A DNA stretch of 64,000 nucleotides from Psococerastis gibbosa (GCA_963971405.1 OZ020489.1:22780290-22844289), one strand, 5' to 3'. Counted from the first letter of the stretch, positions 1-12,600 are shown. The notes: generated from the sequence alone by a model not told the origin. Numbers and translations: made by a program.

Positions 1-115
1 ATGTTACAGCGTTTTCTTAAGTCCATATCGCAAGGCAAGGGCCCGTGTGTGACTTATACTATCTGGCTATGGAGGGGGGGGGGGGGGGTTGGAGTGTTTA
101 CGGGGTGGTATACTT

Positions 116-2590
116 TTATGTTGATGGTAGTTCGGTCTTTATCCATTGTGTAACTGCTCTTTTGAAACAATTGAAGTTTTTTAATGACTTTATTTGGATT
201 GGTAGTTTATTGTAATAGGATATGCCTATATATTCAGATTGGTGTTGAGATCTTGTGGTTCGAACAGTTTGTTGTGTGAAAGGATGTGTGTGGAGCCATC
301 TTGTGTTGTGTGAGTGTTGTACAGATTTTAAGTTTTGTTTTTGATTGCGTACTAATATTATTGAGTTTTTTATATACAATTGTTTAATGTCTAGGACATC
401 CGCTAAAATGTATAGGTCTTTTGTTGGATATAATGTCCCCTATTTATGTATAATTTTTAGGATTGTTCTTTGTACGGTATTGACTTTGTCCGTTACATTT
501 TGGTAGGCACCTCCCCAGGCTGATATTGCATATGTTAGATGGGATTCCGCTATAGCGTGATAAAAGGATTTAATTAGAGGTTCTTGTGCAACGTTACGAA
601 GTTGGACAAATTTATATATAGTTTTTCTTAGTTTGTTGGCAACCAATTGAGTATGGGGTTCCCATTTCAATTGTTCATCTATTATGATGCCTAAGTATTT
701 CGTGTTTTCAGTTTGGATTATGTTTTCTATGGACAAGTTGTTGGTACAAGCGTCTCTTTTTGACGAAAAATCAACAAATACCGTCTTTTCCAGGTTTAAC
801 GATAATCTATTTTTTTCTAACCATTGTTTGATTAAGTTAAATTCTGAGTTGGCTAGTGTGTATAGATCATGATATGTATCCGCTATGCAGGTGATACAGG
901 TGTCATCGGCAAAAGCAATTATTGATTCGAATCTATTTGTTTCTAATAAATCGTTTAGATATAAATTGAATAATAATGGTGCTAATACTGTGCCTTGTGG
1001 AACTCCGAGTGACATTATTTGTTCCGTGCTTATTGTATTGTTGATTTTTGTGCATTGTTTTCTATTCGTTAAGTAATTTTTGATGAGATCCCCAGCTATG
1101 CCCCTGATCCCTAGTTTGTTAAGTTTTTCAAGTAGCCGTGCGTGGGGTATTGTGTCGAAGGCTTTTTTGAGATCCAGAAAAATTGTCAAACAATGTCTTC
1201 TTTTTTCGCGGGCTTCGTGGAGTGTTTTTAGTAATTTGTTGATGGCGTCACTTGTGCTCATTTTTTTTCTAAATCCAAACAGATTTTTTGATACAAGTTT
1301 AAACTGTTCACAGAATGGGTATATTTTCTGGTGGATTATTTTTTCAAATATTTTACTTATGTTGGATAGCAGTGAAATAGGCCTATAATTATTGATATCT
1401 GAGCGGTCTCCTTGTTTGAAACATGGTATAATGATAGCCTTTTTTAGAGCGTTTGGAAATATTCCTGTATTTAGTGTCTTGTTTATAATATGTGCTAATA
1501 TTTTGCTGATATTTGGTGCTGTTATTTTTAATGTTGCTATAGAAATTTCATCATAACCCACGCTATAGCCCTTTTTCATGTTTTTTATTATGTCCTGAAC
1601 GTCTTCGTGTGATATCGGGGTCAGAAATATAGTATTAGGCTTATAACTTATTTCCACTTCAGGAGTTGGTATGGCTGTTATATTGTTTGCTAGGGAATGA
1701 CCAATGTTTGTGAAATATTCATTAAATGTGTTTGCTGCAAGTTGTGGATCGTCTTTCACGTTTATCTTTCTGTTTTCAGTTTTTATGGAGTCTATTCGTT
1801 TCTTTTGTGAGCTATTCTTTCCTGAGAGTGTTAGTTCATTGACAATTTTCCATGTTTTTCTTATATCGTTTTTTGACTCTTGGAGTTTAGTTTTATAGTA
1901 GTTGTTCTTTTTTTCCTTTATTTTAATTTTCAGTGCTTTGCTGAATTTGTTCTTAAGTTTTATTAGTATGCTATTATACGGTTGTCTTTTGCATTGTTCA
2001 TGGAGTTTATCTCTGTATCTGATATCTTTCACTAAGTCTTCTGTTATCCATGGTTTCAGTATTTTAAGTTTGTTAGTTTTGTCATTCTTAGATTTAATTG
2101 TGGTGTTATTATTGATGTGCTCTTTAAATTTGGTAATGAATTTATTGTAACAGTTATCTGGGTTTTCTTCCCTTAGTGCTTCTGTCCAGGTTTCAATTTT
2201 CAGGGTTTCACAAAGTTGGTTGTAGTCAATAATTGTAGTTATCTGGGCAGGTTGTTTCTCTTTTGGTACATTGTTATTGCTTCTTTTATGGGTTTTTTTC
2301 GGTAAGTGCAGCAATTGGGTGTAGTGGTCAGTTATGGATGTTTTTATGTTCAGTGCTACCACATCGTCATTGTAGAGTGAATCAGGAATCAGGATGTGGT
2401 CAATGCAGGATTTAGTTTTATCTGTGATTCTTGTGTAGTCATTAATGCAAGAGATATACCCGTGTTCTGAAATTACATTGACGTATTCTTCGCTCATTGA
2501 TTCGTTTTTTAGATTTATGTTTATGTCGCCGACTATTATGAGATGCTCATGACATGAGAAGTAATGTTCACTGAGTAAAATGTTATAATT
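116..2590 (-). pseudogene. non-LTR retrotransposon ORF2 (endonuclease tail + reverse transcriptase), 5'-truncated, one in-frame stop
   Basis: The minus strand is open from 2497 to 440 and continues in the same frame to 116 after a single TAG at 437-439. Upstream of 2497 the frame runs back to about 2590 through a GDINI motif, typical of the apurinic-type endonuclease, and then meets a stop, so the 5' part of ORF2 is missing. The N-terminal ~60 residues carry SCIDHI and TSITDHY, matching the end of that endonuclease. The reverse transcriptase follows with NNYRPISLL, a GFRKKMST block, the LDLKKAFDTI palm motif, VPQGTVLAPLLF and the catalytic FADD at codons ~529-532 (plus-strand 902-913). The C-terminal piece 379-116 has the YNKLP...IK block that ends jockey/CR1/L2-like ORF2 proteins. 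The frame is nearly intact, so the insertion looks fairly young. The exact clade is not determined. Left of it (74-88) is a run of 15 G; no target-site duplication could be fixed. Confidence 0.88.
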
Positions 2591-2599
2591 TCTGACATT

Positions 2600-2987
2600 T
2601 TACTGAGATACTTTCTTATGAAGATCATATTATGCCAAACCCTATTCGTAGATACATATGCCTCTAGTTCGGAATTTTCGTTCAAATTCCAAAGATGAAT
2701 ATAAATCATTCATTAATGTAGAGATGGCATCTGTTTAAATTAATGCTGACTTAAGTGTTTATATTTTTAAATTTGTGCGGGAAGCACCTAAGCGCCCCAA
2801 GTGGCCAAAATGAGAACTGTGGGACACAAATATTTTGTAACTTCGATCCTGTGATTTCATTGAAAAAAAAATCACAAAGCTCTGAAATACTGCATGCATC
2901 CTATGTATAAGAATAGGGATGCCAGTCATCTTATTTCGATTGTCAGGTTATGATTCAGACTATTCATACCTATCAGCGTAAAAACTA
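2600..2987. other. intergenic, nothing recognised
   Basis: AT-rich sequence between the truncated retrotransposon and the first foldback element. No gene, RNA or repeat was recognised on either strand. Confidence 0.5.
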
Positions 2988-3143
2988 AGGCGCTGATTCC
3001 ACCAACGTCAATAGTGATAGTAAATGTAGTATTGACGTGGTAGCAGACATTTTTAGGCAGACATTTTTAGACAGTCTAAAAATGTCTGCTACTACGTCAA
3101 AAAAACATTTAATATCACTATTGAGTTGGTGGAATCAGCGCCT
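2988..3143. repeat. foldback MITE, GTGGTAGCAGACAT family, copy 1
   Basis: A nearly palindromic block starting AGGCGCTGATTCCACCAACG and ending in its reverse complement. Both arms run toward a centre that contains GACGTGGTAGCAGACAT on the left and ATGTCTGCTACTACGTC on the right. It has no coding capacity. The same ends and core recur at 7267-7406, 22099-22315, 43904-43989 and 55916-56285. The transposase superfamily is unknown. Confidence 0.8.
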
Positions 3144-4066
3144 ATTACAAGCAGCTCCAGGTATACAAAATACAATTTTTTGAAAAAATATCTCCACAAT
3201 CACCAAAACTTGAAACTTTGTGGTAGCACCCCCAGAACCTTCAGCTAAAATTGCTGATAAAACTTCGACATTACAACGATGCAAGTAATGGGAGTTTCAA
3301 AGGGTGTGTAATATACTGTGTATATATATTCAGCTTAGTTGCAAGCATGTTGGCGGGAGCGGCAGCTTAAATATACAGGGCGGGTCCCTTAGTCGTTTGA
3401 AAAGACTCGGAAAATAATGCTGCTTTTGTTCGGTACTTCGGTGTTAAACAGTATTTCCCACTAAGAGACACAAAATGCATTCCCGAAATTCCAAAGTCCA
3501 GTGCTGACCCTAAAACCATGAACCTAGCCTGCCAGGAACAGCCTTCAACGTATGGCTGACCTCTAGGGATTAAATATTAACCCAGTTGCAAGTTCACAAT
3601 TGAAATACGTAAACCGATGAAGGTTATACTTATTAAACGACAAAGGCGGGCAATTAGGCCGCTTGCCGGGGGCGATGTAGGTGTAAGCCTGTAGCCTACA
3701 TAGGGCCATTGCGGGAGGTACCCCAGAACACGCCCATGAGTATCCCTCAGCTGGTCACTACCTGAGTTGCACCATTTCTGACCGTGCCTCATACAACTCG
3801 CACCATATTTCATGCAAATAAGGCGTACCACCATAGACTAGTGGCACCCATTTTCGTTGTTACTTCTTAAAAACTACGAGATTATGGCTTTATACTTATT
3901 CAGTTGTTTTACATCTTGTATGCTTTACATATGGCAGCCAGCAGAGGCGGCGGAAGTACTATTTGGCTGGAGGGAGCACCTCGGGAGCACGAAGCCAAGT
4001 TATAGACATTATCAGCGTCATCCTTGTAATATTTTTTTAGTACCCAGAATACCAAGGCCATGCCCA
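3144..4066. other. intergenic, nothing recognised
   Basis: No gene with recognisable homology. The 85-codon frame on the minus strand at 3834-3577 is short and matches no domain I know, so it is not called. Confidence 0.45.
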
Positions 4067-4175
4067 GGTTTTTATTTCGGGGGGGGGGGGGGGTCCAAAA
4101 AAAATTTACGTAATTTATTAACGAATTAACGGATAAATTCTTCAAACCATGCAGGTTTACATACAAAAATTCATT
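4067..4175. repeat. dispersed repeat end with 15-G tract
   Basis: The segment with the G run at 4079-4093, followed by TCCAAAAAAAATTTACG and a tail reaching GCAGGTTTACATACAAAAAT, is matched in inverted orientation at about 44872-44985. The shared outer part (CCATGCCCAGGTTTT here, GGCCAGGTTTTGATTT there) looks like the terminal region of a nonautonomous DNA transposon. Confidence 0.6.
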
Positions 4176-5261
4176 CCGGACCCCATGGACCATCCCCCTG
4201 GGCACGGCCATGGCAGGATCAATATTATTACGAAGGCGTTCAGATGATGTAGCAGTGGCGTCAGAGCTGTGGCCGATCAGAAAGAGTAATTTCAAAAATT
4301 TCGACATCTTCAGTACTTGGACTTCGAAGATTGTGACCTCGGGAGGCTCAGTACCAAGCGGCCAATCAGCCCGGGTTCAACTGCTTAATCATTGTCCAGG
4401 ATCAAATTAAAGTCGGGTGCGCTGGAAAGCATTATTAAAAGATGAATGGAAAAATAAAAAAGGAAACTTGGCAGACGAACTAACGCAGCTTTTTTTCGCA
4501 GATGAATGGCTGCATTTAAATAAATATAAGCAAATGGACGAACTTTAATAAAACCACTTAAACTTGGAATCCACAGTAATATGAGTTCTTTTGTCTGCTT
4601 CAGGATGCGGAGCAATGCAGCCACCCACACAATTAGAATATTATAGCGTCCAGCCTCCAGCCTTGACTCGACTGGGTCAAGTATCCCAAGGTGAGTCCAG
4701 ATATTTCATTATTAATGTGGCCTGCCTATGCATTTGTTACAGTGGGTAAACACTTATATTGCTTTCCTATTTATACGATAGTATTGTATTTAAGGAAAGC
4801 TTTGTGATGGTCGAAATTTTCGATTAGAAGATTTCAACGGATTTGCACGTTTTTGGGTCTCGAGAACAAAAAAAAACAACACGGCTTCTACGTCTGTCTG
4901 TAACTCGATTTCCGATTGGCTACACTGGTCGCTATATATAGGTATATATAGAGGCAGAGTCAACAGCCAATTTGTAAAATTGTAAGTTTTGTAAATGTTG
5001 TTTTAATTTTTAAAAAAATTGATTTGATTTGACATTCGTTGAGGGTGAAACTTCACCCTGGTGTGTCCAGATATCAAGCGTAACGAGAATGTCATTTAAC
5101 AAAGGGTTAGTTGGAATTGAATTACCTGCTGTGTTAATAAATACGTTGGTGCCTCTTGGATCCTGCTATCGAATGTCGTGGGTGGATGAAACTCATTACT
5201 ATCGTAAAATCGTCGGTGATGTATGCTTGCGCGCAGATTCCAAGTGAACTACGGTATGACT
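4176..5261. repeat. intergenic; diverged copy of the 'GTAAGGAAAGC...TGATGGTCGAAATTTTC' element at ~4765-4935
   Basis: Between 4765 and about 4935 the sequence reads TAAGGAAAGCTTTGTGATGG, then a GTCTGTCTGTAACTCGATTTC block. This is homologous in order to longer copies at 12873-13440 and 26376-27900. The rest of the interval holds no recognisable gene. Confidence 0.55.
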
Positions 5262-5616
5262 AGATAATTGCGGGTATCAAAGACCAAAGAGTATCTTGCC
5301 GGCCCTTATTTAGAGAATTTGGTATACTAACTCTACCAGCTCTATATATCTTGGAGACATTAGTGCATTTGCGGAAAAACCCGCCCCCCCAGATCAGGTG
5401 ATACCCACACCTATGGGACCAGAAATAGGGACTGCTTCCTCCGGGAGAGCAGTCGTCTTACGGCTACCCTTAGGTCTCCTAGGGAGATGGGGATCCGGTT
5501 GTTTGACAAACTACCCCGGGAGATTAGGACACTGGATGAGGTAAAGGTTTTTTCAGGGGCCGTCCGTCGGCTAATGTTGGAACAAGTTCCCTACTCGGTT
5601 AGGGTAATAGGGTAAT
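5262..5616 (+). pseudogene. non-LTR retrotransposon ORF2 C-terminal fragment
   Basis: Translated on the plus strand, 5266-5390 gives SCRPLFREFGILTLPALYI and then LVHLRKN. After a frame slip at a run of C, 5402-5616 gives HTYGTRNRDCF and MGIRLFDKLPREIRTLDEVK before a stop. This order (RPLFK, ILTLPSLYI, HTYNTRN, G..LYNKLP..I) is the conserved C-terminal tail of CR1/L2/jockey-type ORF2 proteins. Only the tail survives, as expected for a 5'-truncated insertion. At least one frameshift separates the two halves. Confidence 0.75.
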
Positions 5617-6109
5617 TGTGTTCTTTATTTATTTACTATTATTTTGTTTTAGACGACAGAAATTGATGGCGACGCCCAGAAGCTAGCCCTAGCTAGCTTG
5701 AAAATGGCATGAATATAACTGATATAAATATTAACGCATCGGCTTTGAGGCACCATAACAGTGGTGCGAGTAATCATCTCTGATCCCTCAGGGCAACCTT
5801 TGGTTGTATTTGAAATTTGAAATTTGGAAATTACCACTCATTGCAAGGGATATTCCTTTCAGCAGGTTACCTGGTTATGTTGTCGTTTTTACTTTTTACT
5901 CGTTACGGTACTTAGAAGTGGTGGCACCTGTCTAGATCATTTGGGTCCCAACCTTGCAGATCCCTCAGTTACTAAGGACTGCGTATATTGTAATTGTATC
6001 GAATATGGAGTCTATTGGCTACCTACTCTGTTCCATTCTCCATGTTTTTAATGTAATTAATATTAATAATCTAACAACATATTGCTACCGTATCATTCCG
6101 AATGAAAAC

Positions 6110-6140
<31 letters not shown>

Positions 6141-7266
6141 TATATTACCGTACGTTGTCCTGTGATGAAACCTATCAGGCTGTTTGGAAATCATGCATTT
6201 CGAATTGGTTACATTCGTGCCAAAGCTAAAACAATGTGACAAACCTTATGTTCAAGATTATTGTAAAGGTGTTGGTGTCCGGAACGGCAGATGTACAACG
6301 GGAGAAACACGAAAGATTCGATATACCGGGCATAGTCCAGCTTGAAAAACGAACAAGCGACACTGAGACACTCCTCGAAAATCACCATTTTTGTTATTAT
6401 TATTTTTATTTTTTAGTAATTTACAAATTTAGTTCACTTTTTTGTTGTTGACATATTGTTGTTTTTTATTGTTGACTTTTTGGCGGGATCGCCTCAAAAT
6501 ATGACGTCACACACTGCAGACGGCTGTATTTTGAAATCCGCCATAAACTGAAAAGTTTGAATTATTTAATTTTATTGCTTTAATCAAAATTTCGTTTATC
6601 ATACGTCGGTACAATCCACTGAGGCACACTATCAAAAGAGTGGTATGTACAGTATTTGAAAAAAAAATAGAAATTCTACATGAACACTAGTAAAATTAGG
6701 CAGGTACTCACAAATTGTAATAATCTAATTCCTCAAGGAATAGGCAATATAAATCTTCTTTAGATGGAAATGAAAACCACTCAAAGCAAAATATCCAATA
6801 TAGTTACATACAAAACCGTGGCCTTAAGACCACTCCTAATATGGAGGAAAAGGTACCAACTCTACCCAGAAACAATACAAATGAGATCATTCATTCATGT
6901 GGAATGCCCTAAGCTTATTTGGTATACGTCTGTCGTATACTGTACCTACCAGTTCATTTTTCATTCTGTACCTACTATAGGCATGTGATAAAAAAATACA
7001 ATGGAACAATGGTTACCAATTACATTATATTTTTTGTTAATTAACAGATACTAGGCCTATATTTGCACTGCTTTGGAGAGCTACCAATGCCCATCCGGGT
7101 ATTGCATTGTTTTGGAACTCCTTCAACCTGACATCCTCAGTTTTTACAAATTATTCAGTTCAATAAATGTGGCCGATACATAATGTGCATCAAACATCAA
7201 TGCGTAGAAGAATTTGTTCCAGTTTATGACACCTCGATTATGGTCCTTGGATCGACATATTTTCAT
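5617..7266. other. intergenic; (TA)n microsatellite at ~6113-6135
   Basis: No gene was recognised. The only clear feature is a short (TA)n stretch. The frames listed by a simple ORF scan here are short and domain-free. Confidence 0.45.
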
Positions 7267-7406
7267 GGCGGGGATTCCACCGACCTCTCATTGCAAAATG
7301 CAAATGACATTGACGTGGTAGCAGACATTCAAGACTTATTAATGATATCTGCTACCACGTCAATGTCATTTGCATTCTGCAATGAGAGGTCGGTGGAAAC
7401 CCCGCC
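7267..7406. repeat. foldback MITE, GTGGTAGCAGACAT family, copy 2
   Basis: An almost perfect 140-bp palindrome. It starts GGCGGGGATTCCACCGACCT, contains GACGTGGTAGCAGACAT near the centre, and ends in the reverse complement with a loop of only about 20 bases. It has no coding content. It shares the internal TCATTGC...AAATGACATTGAC module with the larger element at 55916-56285. Confidence 0.88.
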
Positions 7407-8535
7407 TAATCGACATCTTTTGTATAGGAGCCAGGAGGCCCATCACAGGAAAATCCTAACGGTGTCCCTCTGAACCACTAACACCATAATTAATTGTAGG
7501 GTGCGGTATACTTAACATTTAATAAACATTGGCTTTACTTTACTTTAGGAGTGATCCATAAAGAAATGACGTCAAAATCCAACGTTTTTATTTGTTGGAC
7601 CACTTGGACCCATGATGTGCATAAAATGGAGCAAACATTTGCATATATAGGTACGAAGGTAACGAATCCCGTTTCGATCTAGTATATTTCCTTCATATAA
7701 CTATGTATGCAACCAAGCACTTTAATAGACTTCATTCCCTACTAGAACAGTTACAGTTAGGTACATTACTACAACCACAACCAATATTGGCCGATTTACG
7801 ACTAGGCAACTGAGGCAAATGCCTAAATATCCGCGCGCGCGTACATTCAATATTTTTTGTGTGCCTATTATGTAAAAGACATTTGTTAAATAATTATTTT
7901 TAACATTTTAGCCAAGGACAAAAAAGTAGGTTATTTTGTTTATTATGTTTGTTATTGTTTTATTATGTCCGCGCGACAAAGGCAGTGCCTATATCCGCAG
8001 AAAGCCAAATCCGCCCCTGTCCACAGCCACAGCCATTTGTTTTGTGTTGCATTGGGTTTATTTTTTCTTCGGTTCGTGTCTTTTTGTTAGAATTACAGTA
8101 ATTACATACATTTAAAAATTGCACTAATATGGTTTGTACTGCATAATTCTTCTTCTTCAAGACTTACAGCTGGCTGCTGGCAGGCTGATTGGCAGCAACA
8201 TGTGGCATCGATGCCTCCACTACCCTCGATCCTGGCGCGCCCTCTTCAGTATAATTATTATGAACTTCTATTTCGACTCGAAGTCCATAAGTAATGTATT
8301 ATTTTTGTGACCTCTTGTTTATGCTTTTTGCGTTGATATAAAAGTTATGTTCATGGTCTATTCCACATAACAGAGATTAGCAGGAAGTTTTGTGACAAAA
8401 ACTAATATGTCATAAGTAGTTTCCCGCCCAATTTTAGAAGGCAGAGTAGTTAGTTGCTTATTCAAAACTGTAGGTGGCGATCCGAGCAAAATTTTGCGGC
8501 CATTTTAAGTTTTTAGTAAATAATATTGAAAACAT
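7407..8535. other. intergenic, upstream region and presumed 5' UTR of RpL22
   Basis: No gene was recognised. The right part must hold the RpL22 promoter and 5' UTR. A TATAAAA lies at about 8337-8343, but ribosomal protein genes usually lack a TATA box, so its role is uncertain. Confidence 0.4.
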
Positions 8536-11327
8536 ATGGCTCCTGTAAGTAATTTTCCTAATTTTAATGCTAATTTAATAGTTCATATTTCTATGTAAAT
8601 TTTAATCATTGTGAAAAACTCATATCATGAATCTGGTCCACCTTTTACACGAGTTTGCAAGTTTCTCTCAGTAATTCAGCCTTCATTAGTCCCTCATAAA
8701 CTCCTTTCAAATTTGCAATTTACTAGAAATCGACTTAAATTCTTCTAAACTACATTTAACACACTAAACTACAATATAATGTATTACTTTCTAATATATT
8801 CCTTCAATTGTTTATGCTTTATGAAGCCAGGATTACTGTGATAATTAATCAAGCAACCGGGGTAACCTCATCCGGTTATTGTGTTGACGTATTTAATTTT
8901 ATATTTTACTTTATACCATGCTCTAAAGCAACGAAATGAAAATAAAAAATTAAAATAGTCAATTCTGTCGTATATGATAAATATGGAACTAAATATATCA
9001 ATGCCACCGCTAATAAACACTTACGGCCAGTGTGAATGTGTGATAGCCGATCGGATTAATATCATGTCAAACTTGAATCTTGTGAGATGAACATTGTTCG
9101 TTCAGAAAAATTAGGTAATATGTCAACCCAGGGTTTTGATTGCTTGGCCGCAAGCTTTTACTACATGAGATTTAAGTCAAATAATTGATAGTAATCCCCC
9201 AGTTGTTTACGTTGTGTGAACACTCCAGCCCGCGCCCCAGGGAAAACACTAATCCATGTCGATGACTTCACTGGAGTCGTTTGATTCTGTTTAAGATGTG
9301 TTACAATTTTCGCCTTGATTCCAGCCTATTTCTCACAATGAAATTTTTTTTAGGTTGGCGGTGCCAAAAAGGCAGCCGCTCCCCCTGCGGCGGCTGCAGC
9401 AAAGAAGACTACTGGAGATAAGGCTAAGCCTGCTGCAAGTAAAACTACCGCAGCGGCCCCGGCTGCTGGTGGAGCGAAGAAGGCGGCACCTGCTGCTAAA
9501 GCCCAACCCCCGAAGGTAGCGCCGGCAAAAGCAGCCCCTGCTAAGGCTGTCCCTGCTCCCGCAGCAAAGGCAGCACCTGCCAAGGCTCCTGCACCCAAGG
9601 TGGCTCCGGCCAAGCCCGCTGCGCCGACTCCCGCTGCAGGTATGTTTTGATGGCGCAATCATGAAATGGTCCTGAATTTTAGGATTTCTGTGATGCAGAA
9701 GAGTGTACTAATGGCCATTTAAGTGTCGACATATCTATACAGGGAATTTTTGACGCGTCCGCGAGGATAATACTGCGATGTTTTTGTTTTGTGTTTATAT
9801 ATGTTTATGTATGCCCAAGCAAGCTTTAAAAATGGTTTTAGATTTGAACTGAACTGAACTCATAGCATCGAACAACGTGTTTAGTTTGTTTAAAATCCTT
9901 GCTTCATATTCTTAAATTATAATGCAATTTTGTTTATTTGTTTTCACGGTGTTTCAACAATAAAACCACTTTTCACTTTTTCCAGCTCCAGCTGCCAAGA
10001 AGCCCGCAACCGCGGCTCCTGCCAAGAAGCTAACCGCGGCGAAGAAGCCTCCCACAGCTATCAAACCTAAAGCCAAGGGTGCTGGCAAAGCAACAGTTAA
10101 GAGTGTTATCAAGGGTAAAGGTCAGAAGAAGAAGAAAATTAACTTGAAGTTTACTGTGGACTGCTCTCATCCCGTAGAAGATAATATTATGGACGTTGCT
10201 AGCTTTGTAAGTATTTGTTGTCTTAAGATAACATGATAGGCTGGATTCTGCAGTAGCAACGATTATTTTCACTGCATGTGAATGGTTTGTGCAAAATCAT
10301 TCTAATTCAAAATATTTCTATGAGCTGGCGTGTCGAGGGGAAACCCGCGCGCTTTCGCGCAGAGGCACGCCTGTCTCATAAATCTGAGAAATGACTCGTT
10401 AAACCATTCGTTACATCGAATATAAACGTCGGCAACTCGCGACTGCAGAGTCGTCCGTGTGTAGTTGGCCTTAAAGTGAAGCAAGACCGTATAATGAAAA
10501 TATAGTGTTATCTTCAAACGGGCAATAGCTCACTTATTTCTTCTTCATGGTATGAAACAACTTGCTCCAGGCACTCCATGTTTTTCGGGCTTCTCTCATC
10601 CTTTTGAAATCCGCATAAGGCGCATAGTTGAATCAGCTGGCCCAAGTACTCAAACCGCGTACCATCGCGTAGCCCTCTAGGATCGTATGCAGCCGCCTAG
10701 AGTGACGCAGGGTATGTCAGATCTTTGTGGCTCTCCGCATGGCAATTCCTGAACTAAAATATCTTCCCCTATACTCGTGTACTACGAATTTTTCTCGTTA
10801 ATCAGTTACATTGGAGACGAACTTTCTTGACTTTGATCTACTTTTTCATTTAAACCAGTCTGTCGATGGCTTGAAACGTTAATTACGAATTATTATGGTT
10901 TTATTACAATTCTAGTGTTACCGATAATAATGCACCATGGTAATATGAAGCAAATATTCGCTTCTTACCCAATATTTGGGACATATTTTGTCGGATTTAA
11001 ATATCTCGTATGCATTTGTGATGCATTGATGTAAACTATTGTTTCTCTTATTTACAGGAAAAATATCTTCAAAACCGCATCAAGGTAAACGGCAAAACAA
11101 ATAACCTTGGAAAGGACGTTACGATTGAACGGCATAAGAACAAGATTACAATCAACAGTGATGTGCCGTTCTCCAAGAGGTACTTCAAATACCTAACCAA
11201 GAGGTACCTAAAGAAACATAACCTTAGGGATTGGCTACGTGTGGTAGCTAGCTCTAAAGATACCTATGAACTAAGGTACTTCCAGATTAACTCAGAACAG
11301 GACCCCGATGATGAGGATAACGAATAA
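8536..11327 (+). CDS. RpL22: 60S ribosomal protein L22 (eL22), 261 aa, four coding exons
   Basis: Coding exons are 8536-8544, 9354-9639, 9986-10206 and 11058-11327, joined at GT-AG introns in phases 0, 1 and 0. The first exon encodes only M-A-P before GTAAGT, and the second continues V-G-G, recreating the MAPV start of animal L22. Residues ~4-146 are almost entirely Ala, Lys and Pro, an H1-like extension described in insect L22. From about residue 147 comes the conserved domain: [17 protein letters not shown], the [15 protein letters not shown] block, [28 protein letters not shown] and YELRYFQIN, ending in an acidic tail. eL22 binds 28S rRNA on the outside of the large ribosomal subunit, and human RPL22 also binds structured RNAs. 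The gene converges on P5CDh. The long antisense Ala/Leu-rich frames over exon 2 are composition shadows. Identity is certain; the transcript ends are not defined. Confidence 0.97.
8545..9353 (+). other. RpL22 intron 1
   Basis: It begins GTAAGT and ends TTTTTTTTAG. No box C/D or H/ACA guide RNA could be supported here or in introns 2 (9640-9985) and 3 (10207-11057), although ribosomal protein introns commonly host them. Intron 3 carries a repeat-like block at ~10325-10490 with the string ACACGGACGA in common with other dispersed repeats of the window. Confidence 0.6.
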
Positions 11328-12404
11328 ACACGGCTCTTTTCAGTAGAGCTATTCTTTAATCAATTTGTTTTTCTTATACCCGTTCTCAAGTGTTCCGTTC
11401 TGCCGTTATGTCCAGCCTATATGGTACACATTACCCTAAAGGCCAAGACGGAGAGTTTTGACCTTGAACGTTGAGTGTTGAATACATAGAAATATAATAG
11501 AAATGGAGCGGCGGGAGTCATTATATGCCTTACGAGGCACCCGTTAACCATAAGCCAACTATCAGAGATAAGTACCAACGCAAAAAATATCGAAGTCATA
11601 CACATTGCAGCATAGCAAAGCGGATACCTGGACCCGGTCAAAAACTCTGTACTTAGCTTGTGCAGGCTACACTAGCAGCCATATTGATAGCGGTCTCCAG
11701 CCACGGACCTGTATTATTTCAAATAATTGCAGTTTTACCTATTTCTGGCGCTTTACTGTCAAATTAAGTGTTGAGCTTCTGGCTAAAGTGCATTTCATTA
11801 CAAAAGTTGGAGGTTTTTCTTCGCTGTGGGGCACGTAAAAATGATCTAAAATGTATGTTTTTAGTTGCTTCATGCACAAATTTGAGACCTAATGTAATTG
11901 TAATTTTTGGTTTAGTCAATAGTGTAAGCATGTCTACGCGTATACTATACCCTTCTATCGATTTTTATTATGCCCCTGCGGTTTAAAACATATATTACGA
12001 ACCCTCTGCAAAGACATTTCCAGGCCAGTCACGTGACCCCCTCCAGTTTGGCCGTAAGTTAAACCATTCTAGGGTTTCGGCTTTGTTGTATGTGAACACG
12101 CGTGAAACATCCGCTAAACTCCGTTTTTTTTTTTTTTAATACGTTTCTATTGCTTTTCTTATAAACCTCTTTCGTCTAGAAATCTATTGCGAAATGACAT
12201 CATGCGCAAACATTTTACTATGCAAAAGTGGACCATTTTATATGTCTACAAATATGCATTCGCTATGGCTTACTGACAGTAAAACGGCAGATCTACTACG
12301 GTAGAGTACTAGACCAAACGAATGAGGCTAGCTCGTAGATTTAACTGTATTGTGTTATTTTCTGACATGAAGCAGAATCATAAGTTAAGGCATGTTCATG
12401 ACTC
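11328..12404. other. RpL22 3' UTR and intergenic, nothing recognised
   Basis: No canonical AATAAA was found close to the RpL22 stop. No gene was recognised in the remaining sequence. Confidence 0.4.
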
Positions 12405-12600
12405 TTACCTGTACTTTGTTAAGTCATGTTCCACTGCGTCAGTGGTAAGCTTGTCCGTTATCGCTTGTAGCCGGTGTAGGTAGAAAGCGAGAACGTATAC
12501 CAGTTTGTCAATGGCCAAAAATTCATACGGAAACAATGCAAAATAATGCCCGAAGTCCATGGGGTCAATGGCATTGGACAACGGACCTATGGGCCACAAT
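12405..12600 (+). repeat. SINE-like dispersed repeat (GTTAAGTCATG...ACCAGTTT.CCAATGGCC family), short form
   Basis: It contains, in order, ACCTGTACTTTGTTAAGTCATG-like sequence, GCGTCAGTGGTAAGCTTGTC, GCTTGTAGCCGGTGTAGG, ATACCAGTTTGTCAATGGCC and a TGGACAACGGACCTATGGGC tail. The same order occurs at 20576-21796 (interrupted), 30225-30412 (minus), 31885-32015 (minus, partial), 36828-36905 (partial), 44225-44415 and 49745-50203 (minus, long form). It has no coding capacity. The family amplified repeatedly, and the TSD at the 20576 copy points to LINE-driven mobilisation. Confidence 0.75.

Noticed and set aside
3577-3834. 85-codon minus-strand frame as a gene
   Set aside because: No recognised domain and no splice or homology support.
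8337-8343. TATA box of RpL22
   Set aside because: TATAAAA is common in AT-rich DNA and animal ribosomal protein genes usually use a TCT initiator. No independent support.
9333-9662. Two long minus-strand frames opposite RpL22 exon 2
   Set aside because: They are mirror images of the Ala/Pro/Lys-rich coding composition and have no domain.
8545-11057. Intronic snoRNAs in RpL22
   Set aside because: Partial C-box-like strings (GTGATGC) and CTGA were seen but not at guide-RNA spacing.
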